Assembly (NCBI GenBank): GCA_029379385.1
Contig: CM055608.1
Span: 30,812,350-30,876,349 of the forward strand
Source: Quillaja saponaria
Lineage: Eukaryota; Streptophyta; Magnoliopsida; Fabales; Quillajaceae
Direction of reading: 5' to 3'
DNA length: 64,000 nucleotides
Of this stretch, positions 37,311 to 51,564 are shown one piece after another; the stretch's first letter is position 1; each line of letters begins with the position of its first letter. The notes beneath the pieces are model-generated. The model made no database searches, was not told where the DNA came from, and saw only the letters and a program-made list of their open reading frames with translations. A program made the translations under genes and the position numbers.

Positions 37311-40300
37311 ATGTTGGAAACAAATTATCCATCGAAATTTTTTCTGGATGTTCGCTTCGTACTCTTTGGTTTTGATCCTATCAGCGAAAATAAGGTAGTT
37401 TTTTCTTCTTCTTTTTTTTTGAATTATTGTTGCCTTGGATTTCATAGTTAAAGTTCTAATCTTGGCTGTGTCATTTTCTTGTTTGGCTATATGGAGTTGT
37501 AGGTCCGATCCAAGCTTGTAAGTTGCGGTGGAGTTGATGTTGGTCAGTACAGCCAAAGTTACACTCATGTCATTGTGGATAAGCTTTTATATGTATGTCT
37601 TATTTCTATTATAATTCTTTATATGTTTAACTAAGCTTTCCCTCCCTTCCTATCTAAAAAGGGTTTTGTCAAAACTGATTCAGATATAATTTACTGTTTA
37701 TGATGTGCAGGATGATCCCAAATGTGTTGCTGCACGGAATGATGGCAAGATACTCGTTACAGCATTGTGGGTTGATCACAGTTTTGATCTTGGAATGCCT
37801 GTTGATGCCACTTCGGTGAGTTCCTTAATTAAATTATTTGGAATTATCTTGGACCAAAATCTATTATCATGCTTTTATATTATTCTGTTGATAGTCAAAA
37901 TGTGGACCTTCCTTTCACATAATGATGACAAGTTATTGGAAATCATAATACTTTGGGTACTTAGACAAATTAACCTGTCCTTATCCCCTAAAAACATTTT
38001 TTCTGATTTTGGATGAATTATTAATGTCAAATATTTGTTAGGTTCATTGGATGCAAGAATTTGGAGGGCTTTCAATTTTACCAAGTAGTGGTTGAATAGA
38101 GTAACTCTTTTGCTTGTGATGTTTGTGAATGCTTTCAAATTCTTTTTCTTGTATATAAACTTGATATGGAATTATGTTAATGAATGTCTTTTGTTTCTTG
38201 TATCTTGAACTTCTAACTGAATATCTCGTGTGTTGAAATTCTCACAAATTAGTTATGTATATTTTGCTGTTTAACAGATTATGTACAGACCTCCTAAAGA
38301 TTTGAATGGAATACCGGGTGCCAAAAATATGATAATGTGCTTAACTGGATATCAGCGTCAGGATCGGGATGACATTATGGTATGCATCTTTTGATCTTTT
38401 CCATTGCTTAGTTATTTTTTATAAGATTTCTTGGAGACAGCAGCAATACAATGCAAAAATCAATCTATTCTCTGATGATTTTTTTTCTTTTGCCTTCTTA
38501 GACAATGGCCGGCTTGATGGGCGCACAATTTTCTAAGCCATTGGTGGCAAGCAAGGTTACTCATCTCATATGTTACAAATTTGAAGGTGTGTTTTATTTG
38601 TTTTGTTGCTTGTAAGCACTTTATGAATGAAATGTGAATTATGTTTAAGTGGGTATGTGTTTTGTGTTACTATCATTAATCTATCTCACCCTCTTTCTAT
38701 TTACTTTCTTTTTTGCGGAAACAAAGAAGTCAAGGGAGGTTGGCGTAATGTACTCCGTATATTCTTGTATTTACAGACATACTTGTTTAACCCCTCATGG
38801 TTTTGAATGTTAATTGGGTGTCCTTTGTTTAGGGGAGAAGTATGAGCTTGCCAAGAAAATGAGAAGAATAAAGTTAGTTAATCATCGTTGGTTGGAAGAC
38901 TGGTATGTTATATATTCTTCCTTTAGCTTGCAAAGCTGAAATTTACATTGTTGAAGTTTTAAGATTCGTAGTGCAACAGAGTGCACTTTATAATTCTACT
39001 TTGATTCGCTTTCATTTAAAGATGTTCTTAATTTTGTCCAGCATAAGAGACTGGATGCTACTTCCTGAAGAACAATATAACAAGAGGTAAGAAATTCCAT
39101 GTGTTTCTGTCCACATCTATGTCCATGTATTTCTGCTGCCAGGTGTATTATGGTAGGCTATATGTGGTTCTCTCTCTCTCTCTGCATCTCTCCTGCTCAT
39201 CTTTCAGTGGTGTAACTGAACTATACTACTAAGAACATAAGTTCATGAATATAATAATGTTATATGTACTATACAAGATAATAACATAATATCATCGGTT
39301 CACTACACATCAATAATAGGATGACATGCATCTCTCTCTCTTGTGTCATTGGTGAGTCAGTTAGATAGTGTTTTTTGAGCTCGTGTTCTTACCTGCCACT
39401 CTCATATATAATACAATCTTTGCTTTTCTAAAGTCACTCATTATATGCTTTCCTGTGAGTTTTATATTGTAAAACTGAGTCTTGCCTCCTTGGAGACACC
39501 ATGATCTAGTCTATCTCCCTCCTCAACATTCATCAATCTCCAAGGATAAGTTCTCTTGTTAAGGGTGGAGGAGGTGACTGTAGACCCAGGTCTGTGGAAG
39601 ATATTCATCTTTGTAGTTTCTATGCATCCAAGTGTCATAAAATATGGAGCTTAGAAAGATTTAGGAGAGATAAAGTTGCAGTGAGTACTCTAATAGTTAT
39701 TCATTGTATGCATAATATGGTATCCAGATTTGTTGGAGAAATTAATAGGCGCAGCATACAACAATGCAGATGGTGTTCTTTTTCTTTCTTTCTTATGGTA
39801 ATGAGTTTGAGTGATATCATTATTTATATGTTCTGTGCACTTGTGTCCTGTGAAACATAGTATCCATGTCATGAAATATACTCTTATTCCCTTTCAAATA
39901 CAGTGGTTATGAACTAGAGTTGATGGAGGCAGAGGCTAAGGATTCTGAAGAAGAGACCGAGGATGCCACCTTGAGGCAATCCAAGGGAAGAAACATAAAT
40001 AAGAGCCCCCGGAATCTGGAAATTGGTAAAGGTATGGTTTGTGAGTTTCCAAATTAATTAAGAGAGCATCCAATATATTACTAGATTCTACTGCACCTCA
40101 GAGTTTGTTGAAAGTTGATAATTTTATTGATTGTTGGCCCCAGGAGATGAGAATAGATCTGATCAAGTCTCAAGCTTTCTTCATATTGATGTTCCAAATG
40201 TAACCTGTCAGGACTTGGCCATTTCTAATGATGAGACATCTGGCCAGCTACATGATGTACAATTAAGAACCCCCGAGCCTAGGAATAATGATGTTTTAGA

Positions 40301-43300
40301 AACAATAGTAGGCTGTCGGGATCCTGTTGTTTCTATGAATGTTATATCAGTTGGTTCACCTGACTCACATCTCAGCACTTCTGACTCCAGGAAAGTAGGA
40401 AATGACTTGATATCTACTTCAAGAAATGCACAAACACCCCCATTTTCCGATGCTAAGTTTAATGCTTTAAGTTATTCTAGGAAGACGACAAGGAGATTCA
40501 CACTCCCTAGATACTCAGAAGAGAGATCAGATAATATAACTGTCCCTTCTAACTCACCTTTTGGGGAACTGAAATTTGGTGATGACCTAGAAAATTTGCT
40601 CTGCGGGATGGGAAAGGCAAGGGACAAAATCAGCTCTCCTTGTATTGAAGGTTCTAAGAAAGGAACTGATTTAGGTCTTGGCGAGGAGTCAAATATTATA
40701 TTGCCTCAAAAGAGGATAAGTGAAGTATCTTTTGCTAATTTGAAAGCACCGAGGATAAGTCCTGATGTAAAATGTTGCATTGACAGAACCCCGTCAGCAA
40801 ATTGTATAACTAAAAGTTTGAGACCAACATCTTTGGTTGATGTTCCTCCTGAGACTAAAGGACATTTATCTGTTGCCAATTCTCTGGATCATAATTCTAA
40901 TTTAAGTGCTGCACAAAACTCAAAGGTTACTGTGTCAACTTGTAGAACTGCACCTGTAACCTCAAAGTCAACTGTGCAAGACAATAATGCCTATCAGAAG
41001 ACACCTCAAACATCTGTTCCGAGCTTAAGTGAGTCTATTTATAAAAACCCTGACTTTGCAGCTATTGGCACGGGCAGAACTTCTGATGTTGGTAATGGAG
41101 GATGGCCACAGAATGAAAATCAAGATGTTGAGTGTTCATCTCCAAGAAAAAATATGTTTGAGATTGAGAAGTCCGGTGGCATTGTTCATTTGAATTTGCG
41201 CAAAGAAGGAAATGATAATATAGTTAATGAACCACCCAGGAAAAAGATGGTTGCCAAGAAAAGTTTTGGTTCTAGAACTAAATTAAGTGCTACTGGTAAC
41301 AAGAGAGGTTCTGTTTACATAAGTGAAACTACATCCCATGATAATAAAATAAGTCTTTCAAGTCGATGCAAAGAGACAGGCAACAATCAGAAGTCTTATA
41401 TTAATGACGAGAAGCCCGAGATATATGCTCCAACTGTTGATGTTGAAGTAGTATCAACAGTAGAAAATGTTAATAAATCTAAAGAAAATGCAGCGAGCGG
41501 AACTGACTTTAAGGATGATGAAACAGAAGACGCAGAAAATGGAGTTGAATATGAGTTGGAGAAGGCACCTGATGAAAAGAAATCTGAGGTAGTTACATTC
41601 TCAAAGAAAGCTGAGATAAGGATAGACAAGTTGTCAGAAAGGGCACCATTTGTAATGAAGTGTGATGATCCACTTCCTTCAGAGGAAGGAATAAATGGAA
41701 CTGCACCACAAAAGGCAGTTTGTGGCAGGAATGTGGATATGGTAGACTCCACCTTAGAAGGATCTGTAGTGAAAAGAAAAGTCAATAAAGGGAGAAAACG
41801 TCCTACAGGTGGAACCAAGAAGAGGACTGCTCCATTTGTCAGGAGTGTACTGGAATCTAAGGAAGTTGAAGATGAAGTAGAGGTTCAGAATGAGACTAAA
41901 GATGAGATGGATATGGAAACACAGAGAAAAGCGTCACTTCCTACTGGTAAAAATGAGAACTACAGTTCACTTAAAGTGGATAATGAGTATAAGTCAGTCA
42001 TTGATGAGGGTCAAAATAGAAGTCAGGAAAAACATTTCAGTGTAGGAAAGTCAACTGTGAAACCTCGTGCTAAGCAAAAGAAGATCAATCAAAAGTCTAA
42101 GAAGACCAGCCTTGACTTGCCAGCAGAAGTTCAGAGGAGAGTGAAACTGGAACCTGTATGTTTTATATTGAGTGGGCATCGCTTAGATAGAAAGGAATTT
42201 CAGCAGGTTATTAGGCGTTTAAAAGGGAGATTTTGCCAGGACTCTCATAAGTGGTCTTACCAGGCAACTCATTTCATAGCACCGGATCCAATACGCAGGA
42301 CAGAAAAGTTTTTTGCTGCTGCTGCGGCAGGAAGGTACAGAATCTCCAGCTTTACTTCTAGAAAGTTTGCATTGTATAGCTTCTTAATCGAGTAAATGTA
42401 ACTGGTATTAAAGTGTCCAAAAGAAAATCAAGAACTGGGAGCACCCTGCACCCCTCTATTCAGTATGTCTGGGTCACTGAATTAAGCATTTTCTCATCTG
42501 AAGAATTTGGAAATACCATTACGTGTTGTGTATAGCTGATTTGCACTCTTCAGAATTGTAATAGGTGCTCTAATCAATCTTAACTTGAAAACAGGTGGAT
42601 TCTTAAAACTGATTACTTAACTGCTAGTAATCAGGCTGGAAAATTCTTGCCAGAGGAGCCTTATGAGTGGCACAAGAACGGCCTCAGCCAAGATGGTGCC
42701 ACAAATATGGAGGCTCCAAGGAAATGGAGACTTTTGAGGGAGAGAACTGGTCATGGTGCCTTTTATGGGATGCGCATTATTATATATGGCGATTGCATTG
42801 CACCAACTTTGGTATGCATCTCTTGCTAATATGAGCCATGGCTTGCATTGAAATATGTTCCATTTCATCTATCTCTTTATAGTTTACACATTATGGCCTT
42901 TATTTTACTGGCATAACTGGAGCTGGTGAAGGCAGCATCGTTGTCTTTGAACACTTTTGTTGATAACTTGATGTATGCCTTGATCTTTAAACAGGACACG
43001 TTGAAGCGTGTTGTCAAAGTTGGTGATGGGATAATTTTAGCGACTGCTCCCCCATACACTCGTTTTCTGGACACTGGAGTTGACTATGCTATAGTTAGCC
43101 CTGGTATGCCACGTGTGGATGTATGGGTTCAAGAGTTCTTAAAACATCAGATACCATGTGTTGTAGCTGATTACTTGGTTGAGTATGTCTGCAAGCCTGG
43201 GTTTTCCCTTGAGAGACATGTACTCTACAGTACTCATACGTGGGCAGAGAGGTCATACACTAACTTGCAGAGTAGGGCTTTAGAGATTGTGAAGAGTTGA
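37311..43300 (+). CDS. Four-BRCT nuclear protein (At4g02110-like, PTIP/TopBP1-like layout)
   Basis: BRCT domains bind phosphoproteins in DNA-damage and chromatin complexes; the role of this plant protein is not established. Eleven exons: 37311-37394, 37503-37592, 37711-37815, 38278-38379, 38502-38586, 38833-38902, 39042-39086, 39904-40031, 40144-42334, 42595-42811, 42995-43300. They total 3423 nt, or 1140 aa, with no frame breaks. An N-terminal BRCT pair (about 8-95 and 108-195) shows VTALWVDHSF and KLVNHRWLEDC as the conserved Trp helices. Exon 9 (about 730 aa) is a disordered Ser/Lys/Glu-rich linker with basic clusters such as KRKVNKGRKRP. The C-terminal pair (about 904-995 and 1035-1130) includes CFILSGHRLDRKEF, GRWILKTDYL, GMRIIIYGD and VVADYLVEYV. 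If intron 9 were retained, translation would stop soon after residue 967. Confidence 0.92.
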
Positions 43301-44807
43301 AGCCTCCGGATGATTGTGATAAGTGTGATATAAAATGCAGACTCTGAGTCCTTGACAGGAAAAGTGATGCTGATTTGCGGGGATGAAGGTGGTTCTGTAT
43401 CATAATTGATCTCTGATTATTCATAGTTGTGTTTAATATTTTTAGAACATTCATAATCATGTAATGTAAGGCATTTGGTGGTCGTTCTTACAAGTCATTA
43501 CTCATTTTAAATTAATTTCTTGATCTGAATTTGTGGATAAGCAAAGCAGGGTTAATGTGCAATATACTAAATTCCAGTATCTTAAACTATTAGATCATAG
43601 ATGTACTCAGAATTGAGAATTTCTTTTTGAAATGGGAAATGATCGATAGACACTTCTTTTAAAATTAATTTTAGTTAAAATTATTGTGGTAATAAAAATT
43701 GAACCCAGTTTCTAAAAGCAAGATCTACAATCTCGGACTTGTATTGAACAAGTGAAAGCCATAAAATAAATTTAGAAAACGAAAATCGGACATCATTTTT
43801 CAGTGCATTCAAGTAATAATAAGAGTACAAGACATTTTGCAGTTTGTTTTATAAAACCAAACGATGAAAACCCAATAATTACCGTGGGCTCTGCTTTCAG
43901 GAACCCATTTAATAAAATTTTCGACTCTTGTCTGAAAAAGCCCAAAGTTTTTGTTAAATGTTTATTTTTATTTTACTTTATAATTTAATATGATAGATAA
44001 GTTGTTTATTACAATATTCAAATTATAGAAAAGTATGTCAATCTCAAGTTTAAAATTACTCTCACAAGCTCTTAAAGAAGTGATAAAATTTTATCAAATA
44101 TAAGTCGAGTTTAAGTTTGTTAAAGAGAAAAACTAGTTAATCCGACCCAACCGAATTGTTTACTGTCCCCTATTCATGACCAGCTGATAAAATAAGAACC
44201 GGTTGAAATTTGTAAGCCAGTATTGTTCAAACTTCAAATCTTAGCAAGATTGATAGGGTGCTGTACATACATATAGTTACATGAAAACCATTCAAAAATG
44301 AGTTGTAAAGGGGGTTCTTAATACATCCTAGACTGTTCTGATCTCACTTAAATTTGAGTCCCAAGTCCCAACTTGTATTATTTTTATACAAAGAAATATA
44401 AAAAAACACATTCTTTTGTGCATTATCTTCATTCCTTTCACTAGAATGAATTAAGATATTGCATAATGTGAATGGAATATGTCAGATTATTTTTCATACA
44501 CTATCTTGCCACCAAGTTTTGACAAGAGCTGGCTAGAATTCTTTGTTTGTGCATATATTAGTAAGTATAATCCATCCATAATTCTCTATTAATTCTAGAG
44601 AAGAAGAAGGAGAAGCACATGATATGAGCACATGGTGTCACTGACATTATCATATCTGGCCACGACTATTCCTCTTTCCAATGTTCCCAACATTCAAACA
44701 TAACATGCTGTTTTTCAATTTCCATACCCTCTTATATATTTTCCTCAATCAGTCGCTACTACTACAATTTAAACCTAATAATAATAACTAAAAATCTTTT
44801 CTTTGTT

Positions 44808-44855
<48 letters not shown>

Positions 44856-47800
44856 ATCGATCTCGTAAGCCAACTTGTTAAATTATAATAAATATAATTT
44901 TTAAAAATTAAAATTTTAAAAAATAATAAATTATATATTAAATAATATTAAAATTATAATTAATTATTATAAATTTTTTATTTATGAAATCTTAACAAAT
45001 ACTCTTATGACACTTGTTAAAAAATTTATATATTAATTATACTTTTATACATTTCCTTTCTGAAATGATAATGGCTTAAAATTATTAAATTATATAATAA
45101 CAAAGTTTGCTTATCAACTTTGGCTACCAATTGAGGTTTATTTATTCACAATTTAAAAAAATTCCACAAATCCACTAAAATATCTGACTATATAAAATAA
45201 AGTATATAGATCTTCAAAGTTTCCAACCCAAGACACAAACTTTGTAAGGTACGTACTTTAGAAATAAAAAAAAATGGTGGCCTCGTGAGGTGCACCTTTT
45301 CTTTCGCCACAAGATATTAAACTATGCTTTCAATACGAGAACAGTTAGATAATGGTGTCTTTACTATTTATTGTATTAATTATTATATGAAAAATAATAA
45401 TATTTTGTCAGAGGAGAAATTCAAGAATGCTTTGCTTGGTTAATGGCTATTAATTATTCATAGTTCTTCAGAGCTGACAGTTTTTTTTTTTTTTTTCTTT
45501 ATAATATGAAAGCAGGAGATGTGCAAGGCATGTTTTCCAGTTTTTCCACCAGTGACTGTCTCCACATCTAGCTTATATATATATAATAATAAAATACTCA
45601 AACACTAAGTACTCCATGTATTCCTCTGTTTCACATTCAAGTTTTGGTCCAATCATGAGTAGCTGTCCAATACTCGTGCCTATGCATATAATACAATAAA
45701 TCTAGCAAATACCTAATGAAAGTTTCCTAAATTCATTTAGAGGAAACATGAACTTAATTTAGTAGTAGACTTTGTATTTGCGTTGGATTAATTGTTTTGT
45801 TAGAGCTAAACGTATTTCTCTCGTTTTTGTTTAAATAATTTATATTCTTTCAAACCGACTTTTTTCTTTTAAAACACAAAAAATTTACTGGGTGAGCTTT
45901 GACTAGACTTTATCTGTGAAAATATTGCAAATTTCATATTTTTTATAATTAATTATTATAAAAATGAAGATATAATATTAGTTAATAGATTTGTTGTGTT
46001 AAGTGTGTTTGTTAAGATGCAATAAATAAAATTTATGAAAGTTAAATTTTTAAAAAACAATAAGTTAATTAGCCACTAGGAGTTATTACCTTAACTTAGT
46101 ACGTACCCACAGAAACACAAAACTAAGAATATCTATATTTATGGTATATTGTTATCCAAGAACTAGATGAACCTCGTGTCTACGTTAACTAATCATTCTG
46201 ATATGTAATTTGATAATAAACTCATTACCATTTAGGCAACTTAAATATTTGTTATATTAACTCAAACAAAACATTGTTATATGCTGAATCTTAATTGAAA
46301 AAATAAAAACTTACTAGGTTTAGTTATTTAAGATATTAAACTCCTAACAAATAGTAAGTATTAATGGATTAAAAAAAAAAAACCAAAATATGGAGAAGAT
46401 TCACCAACAGTAAAGAAAAAAACAAAAACTTAGTTTAAAAATAAAATAAAACAATTTTTTTCTTTAACACACAAAGGTGTGAAAGTAAATTTAGATCTGA
46501 TTTTCTAATTTGGTTGGATACAGAAGTGTGATAAGTTAAAATAAAATTTCACCAGTAGTTTTTTTATTTTAAATTTAATTTGAAATAAACTTTAAAAAAT
46601 TTAACAAAAAATAACTCACATAAAATTTTAGTTTAGAATTTCATTTTTTAGATTCATTATTGAATTCAAAGTAAATAAAATATTTGATGTGTTGTTGTTT
46701 GCTATAATCTAATAAAAAGGCACAGATAAAAAAGAAAAAAAAGTTTTTCATTATTCGGAACTTAATCGAATCCTATGTGCTGGTCATTCTAATTTTTTAT
46801 ATTTTGCTATTCTCCATGAGAATTTGGTTTATGGGCAAAGAGGTAAAGAAATAGATTCATTATTCCATTTCAATCGATTCAAAAACGAAACAAAGAACAA
46901 ATACCCTATTCCTGTACATAAAAATATATGATGAATTCAAATATTGTATTCTCACGAAAAAATTATAATTATAATATCTTAAAAAATGAATAAATTGAAA
47001 ATAAAAATAAATTAATCTATTCATGGCGCAGATACTTGATTCATGCTAACTTATTCATAATCTCAATCTTGAGATTTATAAACTCCCTCATTGTCATGTA
47101 AATATGTAATCTATTTGCATTGAATATTTATGTTTTTAATGCTTGCTTAAAAAGGGCTGCAAAGGTAATGATAGAGTAACGTGGAAGGATATAAAGGGAA
47201 GTTCATCAAGGAAAAAGAGTCTGAAAAATCACTTCAAAGAAAAGGAAGAGAAAAATTATCGTGGGTGAAGAGTAAAGGAAACAACTATTAATTTGAGTAT
47301 GGTTCATGTGGGGGACTTTTTATAAAGTCAAAATAATTGATTCCCTTAGTGTAGTCAACGAAATTGAGTACTAATTGTTGTCACATGTGTTAGAAATTTA
47401 GATATATAAACTTAATAAATGATAATATGAAGTTTCAATATAAAAAAGTATATCATAAATTTGTTGAATAATCTTTTATTCTTGGGGACGAGTCCCAAAT
47501 ATTATCTCTCAATTTTATTTTATTTTTTTGGTTTGGTCTTAACCTTTTCTCAAATTTCAATAAGTTGTTTTAGGATTCTATTAGACAAAAAAAAAAAAAC
47601 ACTAATGTGCATTCTTAAGACAATTATTAAGATTATTAATTTATCAATTTTTATTTTTTTTTACTTTAAATGACGTATTGATTATCATTTTCTGTAATAT
47701 AGAATAAATGACATTAATGAATCCTATTAAGTATGCTTTAGACAGTCATTAAAAAAAATTAAAATAAAACAATAATAATAATTAAAAGCATTAGTTCCTA

Positions 47801-49267
47801 TGTTGTGTTTTATAATTGGAAAAGCACAATCCAAGTAGTTTATGTTTACTTTTTGTTATTGAAAAGGGTTTAAATTTTTTTAAGTTTATTATGAATTACA
47901 TAATAAAATATAATTCTTTTATTTTTTTATAAATATCTTATTTCTAATTAATAAGAGATTTGATCTCGACTGATTTTTCATCAAAGTCTTTTAATTATAT
48001 TTCATATTTCCTGGCTTTGATTTACAATTTAGCACTTGAAATTAAATAGTATGGAAGAAGAAAGAAAAAGAGAGGGAGAACAGAACATATTCTGGTAATA
48101 CTATTATCCTATATGCAAAGTGATAAATCCATACCATAATAATGCTACCTTTTGTTAGGGCAGAGTACACTGGTTTTTCCTTTGAACAGAAGCCAGCCAC
48201 GCCTCAAACCATTTACCATTATCAGACTTTGGAGGTTGAAACCCACATTCATTACCAACAATCCCTCTTCAAAATCTCAACAATTCATACGAATCCTCTC
48301 TCTTTCTCGGTTAAATGCTTTTCTTAATCAATCAAAGCTCAAATCAATACTGAAAAAAAACCAGAAAGTGGAGAGCAGTAAACAAGATGGCAAAAGCACT
48401 AATGATGCCAAGTGAAAGTTGGATAAGACATCTCCTTTCTAAACAGCTCTGTTTTTGTTGAATTTAGTGTACATTAGACTGATTGCTTTTGTTTTGTTGG
48501 ATACCAACAAGCTGAGAAAGAAACTGACAATCCTTTTATCCTTTTCCTCTTAGAAGTGTCCTTTCATAGTTTACACCACTGTAAATCAGACGCATCCCAA
48601 TACCCGGAGTTGCTCTCAAAGTTCATAATTACAATTGACAACAGAAGGTAAAGGTACTCCAAGTAAGACATACTACAGTACTATCCTTTAGGCCCCTTCA
48701 ATTAATTCTTTAACCCATCTATCGACCACGTTTGTGGGTGTGGAGAGCAAAAGTCTTGGTGAAAGTAAAAAGTAAAATGAATGAAAATCTAGTGGAATGT
48801 CAGAAATGTCAGCCCCATGGATGCTCTAACAAGAAGGAAATTTAATGCAACCGGATATGACACGGGGAAAGAAGCCACGGCCTGCAGTAACAACTCTCAA
48901 TTGATCTTCCTCTCTCACTTTCAAACCATCCCCGCCTTACCATTGCTGTAGCAGTAAGAGTAAGACTATAATCGAATGCCCACCATTAAGGTCATATTAC
49001 TTACTTAAAACACAAATATTTAATACTATCAAGAAATTGGATGGAAATTCAATTTTGCCAATGAAATAAATTATGAATAGGAATTCAGTACTGCTATTTT
49101 GTACATCTAGTAGACAAAGGTTAACACTAAACAACAGAAAATTGAATGAAAGGAGGACAAAATTTTCCCTGCTGGCCTAAAATTTTCCTTTTGTACAAAC
49201 AGAGTTAACGAGCCAGATATTCGTCTTTGCCGGTAAGCATCAAGAACTTGAATTTTCACTCTACTAA
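43301..49267. other. 6-kb intergenic region between convergent BRCT and TPR genes
   Basis: AT-rich DNA with the two 3' flanks at its ends. A 42-bp AT microsatellite lies at 44811-44852, a T-run at 45480-45496, and a more even-composition patch at 46740-46925 that may be organelle-derived. Short frames at 47461-47673 and 48142-48415 lack domains and splice context. No gene is supported. Confidence 0.5.
44811..44852. repeat. (AT)21 microsatellite
   Basis: An uninterrupted alternating AT run of 42 bases lies in the intergenic region. It is likely polymorphic in length between individuals. Confidence 0.95.
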
Positions 49268-51564
49268 TTAGCAGCTCAATGCCTCATATTTCACAGGAAT
49301 TGGACTATTGAACCTAACTTGAGAAAGCAAATTCCCCACTGTAGCAATGTCACGGCAAAATACCCCTTGGAAAGATGAAGAATTCCCAGAGGATGAAGAT
49401 GTTGTGCAATTGTTTTCCACAGAATTATTATTCCTATTACAACACAAATTCTCTGAAGAATTCAAATCAGACTCGTTTCTGGACTCCTGGGTCTGCTGGA
49501 TTTCAATAGCAGCAGCCTGAGCTGCTTGTAATGCAGCTGCTTCCTTTTTCCTCTGTTTCTCAGCTGCTTCCTCATCCATAATTGTACCCATTACATTTGT
49601 GTAACCCTTCTGAAGCAATCTGTATAATAACAGAGATGACATTTTTGCTCTGTCCTTAACTGATTCAATATCACGTTCATCAGCTAGCTCGCAGCGGTCG
49701 ATAAAGTTAGTAGCTTTATCAGGCTTGTGACGCAAACAGAGTAACAAATGAGCTCTATCTAATTCTGATCGGGAACACCCACGTCGTAGTCCAATCAGGG
49801 CATAGGAGTCCACGTTTCCAGTCTGACCAGAAGCGACCCTTTGCTTCAATTCTTGAATTTTAATTGTCAAGGCACAGAGTTTTCCAGGAATCTCTCCGTA
49901 CCTCACATTGTGACGCTTCCAAGCTGGACCAGGAAGCTTACGATCCCGCAAAATTGAATTGTATAAAAGTTTTAAGTGCTCAAGATCATGTAAGCAATCG
50001 GGCAAGCATCGAATTTTTTCTAGAAGTGAAGCTCTTGTATCAAGAGCTTGAATGCAGGTTGGGTCAAGAGCCAGAGTTTTATTGCAATCAGCTATGGATT
50101 CTGCAATTCGACCTGCGGAACGGTAAGCAGAGGCTCTGTGCATATAGCATTCCGCTAAAAAGCCTTGTGGGGCACTACGGCGACCTTCAACAATCTTGGA
50201 GAAATGGCGGATGGCCTCGGAGTAAAGACTGGCATCAAGGGCAGCAAGCGCGGCAGTCTGACGGCGGAGGAGGAATTTGATGTGGCTGAGGAGTTGGTTA
50301 ATGTTCTCAGTCTCCGTTAAAGGGTTTCTGGAGGGAGACGTTGATGGTGGGTTAATGGTATTGGAGATTTCGCCGGAGCAAGAGTTGTCCGACAAAGAGA
50401 AGCTGTCGTCGGACCAGCATATACTTTCACGGCGTAATGCAGCACTAGCAAGGCGTTTTCCGGTTTGGAGAAGAGCCATTGCGTCCTCCATTAGACCCAA
50501 ATGGCAGCAAGCTTGACCCAAAACCAAATACCTGTTTAGAATTGGATTACATTGAGAAAAATTAGTCAAAACTCAAGCTTGGCTCCGTTCATTTTTCTTT
50601 CTTCAAAAAATAAAAAAAGACCAAGTTTTTTTGTCATTTTTAAAGTCAAAGCTGGAAATTTTCATGTAGCTGGCAGGAGCATTAAACATATACTCCGATC
50701 TGATCTCAAATATATAAAAATAAAAGTCATTAAAAGCTAAACCCCAAAATTGAAAGAAAAGTAAATTCTAAATTGGTCGATGGGATGAAAAACAGGGACA
50801 GATTGCAAAACCAATAAAACAGAACAGGGGAATTTACCTCCATCGCCCTTCTTTCTCGGAATTTTTACATAATCCTGCCATGATTTTGTTCTTCAAGTCC
50901 GAAACAGAGAAGCACTTGAAACTCGGATCTCGACTCGGTGAGTTAAAGGAGGAAAGCAGTTTGACTCCTTCTCTCGAAAGATGCTGAGATGAGTTCTCAG
51001 AAGAAAGCGAGCCCGAGTCATCGTTTGTCATTTTCAGGCTTGGAATGTGGTCCTGAAGCATATCAGCTACGTCCTTGAATCGCCGGAGATAGAGCAGAGA
51101 CCGTGCTTTCAGTTCCAGGGCTTGTTCTAGACGCGGAAAGATGGCTAAAGCCGCGTCTAGAAGGTTCAGAGCCGAGCCGATCTCGCTCTGCTCTTGGGTC
51201 GCAATGAGACTCCGAGCTTCCTTAATGTATTTATCCACAATCTGTAGGCAAACAAAGACAAATATGTAAATGTGGGATCAAAAAGATGGTTTATTTTTTT
51301 ATTCTTTTACTGAAATAAAAGTACTCATTTGCAGAAGGTAGAAGAAATACAAGTTGTGATTAATACCCATTTGAAGAAATGTTTCAATGAAGAAAAACTA
51401 AATAATAATCGACCCAACACATTCAAGAATCTGAGATATAATTAAAACAGTTTCACCACAATTTATTTAGGCAGGAAATTAAGAACCCAGAAGCTTACCC
51501 TACGATTGCTAAGCCACCAGTGCTTCTTTTCTGTACCGCTGGTACACTGTGAAATGACCGCCAT
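49268..51564 (-). CDS. TPR protein with degenerate J-like segment
   Basis: Resembles plant TPR/DnaJ-like proteins (At2g47440/At3g62570 group, from memory); a co-chaperone or scaffold role is inferred only. Three exons: 51564-51499, 51241-50838, 50531-49268. They sum to 1734 nt, or 577 aa. The start MAVISQCTSG is followed by KKHWWLSNRR. TPR-like helices lie at about 25-75 (SALNLLDAALAIFPRLEQALELKA), 155-190 and 250-345 (SAPQGFLAECYMHRASAYRS; IADCNKTLALDPTCIQALD). A Ser-rich linker separates the N-terminal part. Near 415-450 a J-like segment reads SYALIGLRRGCSRSELDRA then LRHKPDKA. The invariant HPD is interrupted by Lys (HKPD), so Hsp70 stimulation is doubtful. A Glu/Lys/Ala helix (EEAAEKQRKKEAAALQAAQA) and an Asn/Ser-rich tail complete it. 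Confidence 0.88.

Noticed and set aside
40131..42395. A single 754-codon open frame read as a stand-alone gene
   Set aside because: It is exon 9 of the BRCT gene; splice phases with flanking exons fit, and the frame runs past the donor only into intron 9.
48142..48470. Overlapping small frames and a 24-codon frame near the TPR 3' flank
   Set aside because: Low complexity, no domain and no conserved context; may be untranslated or non-coding RNA but nothing supports a call.
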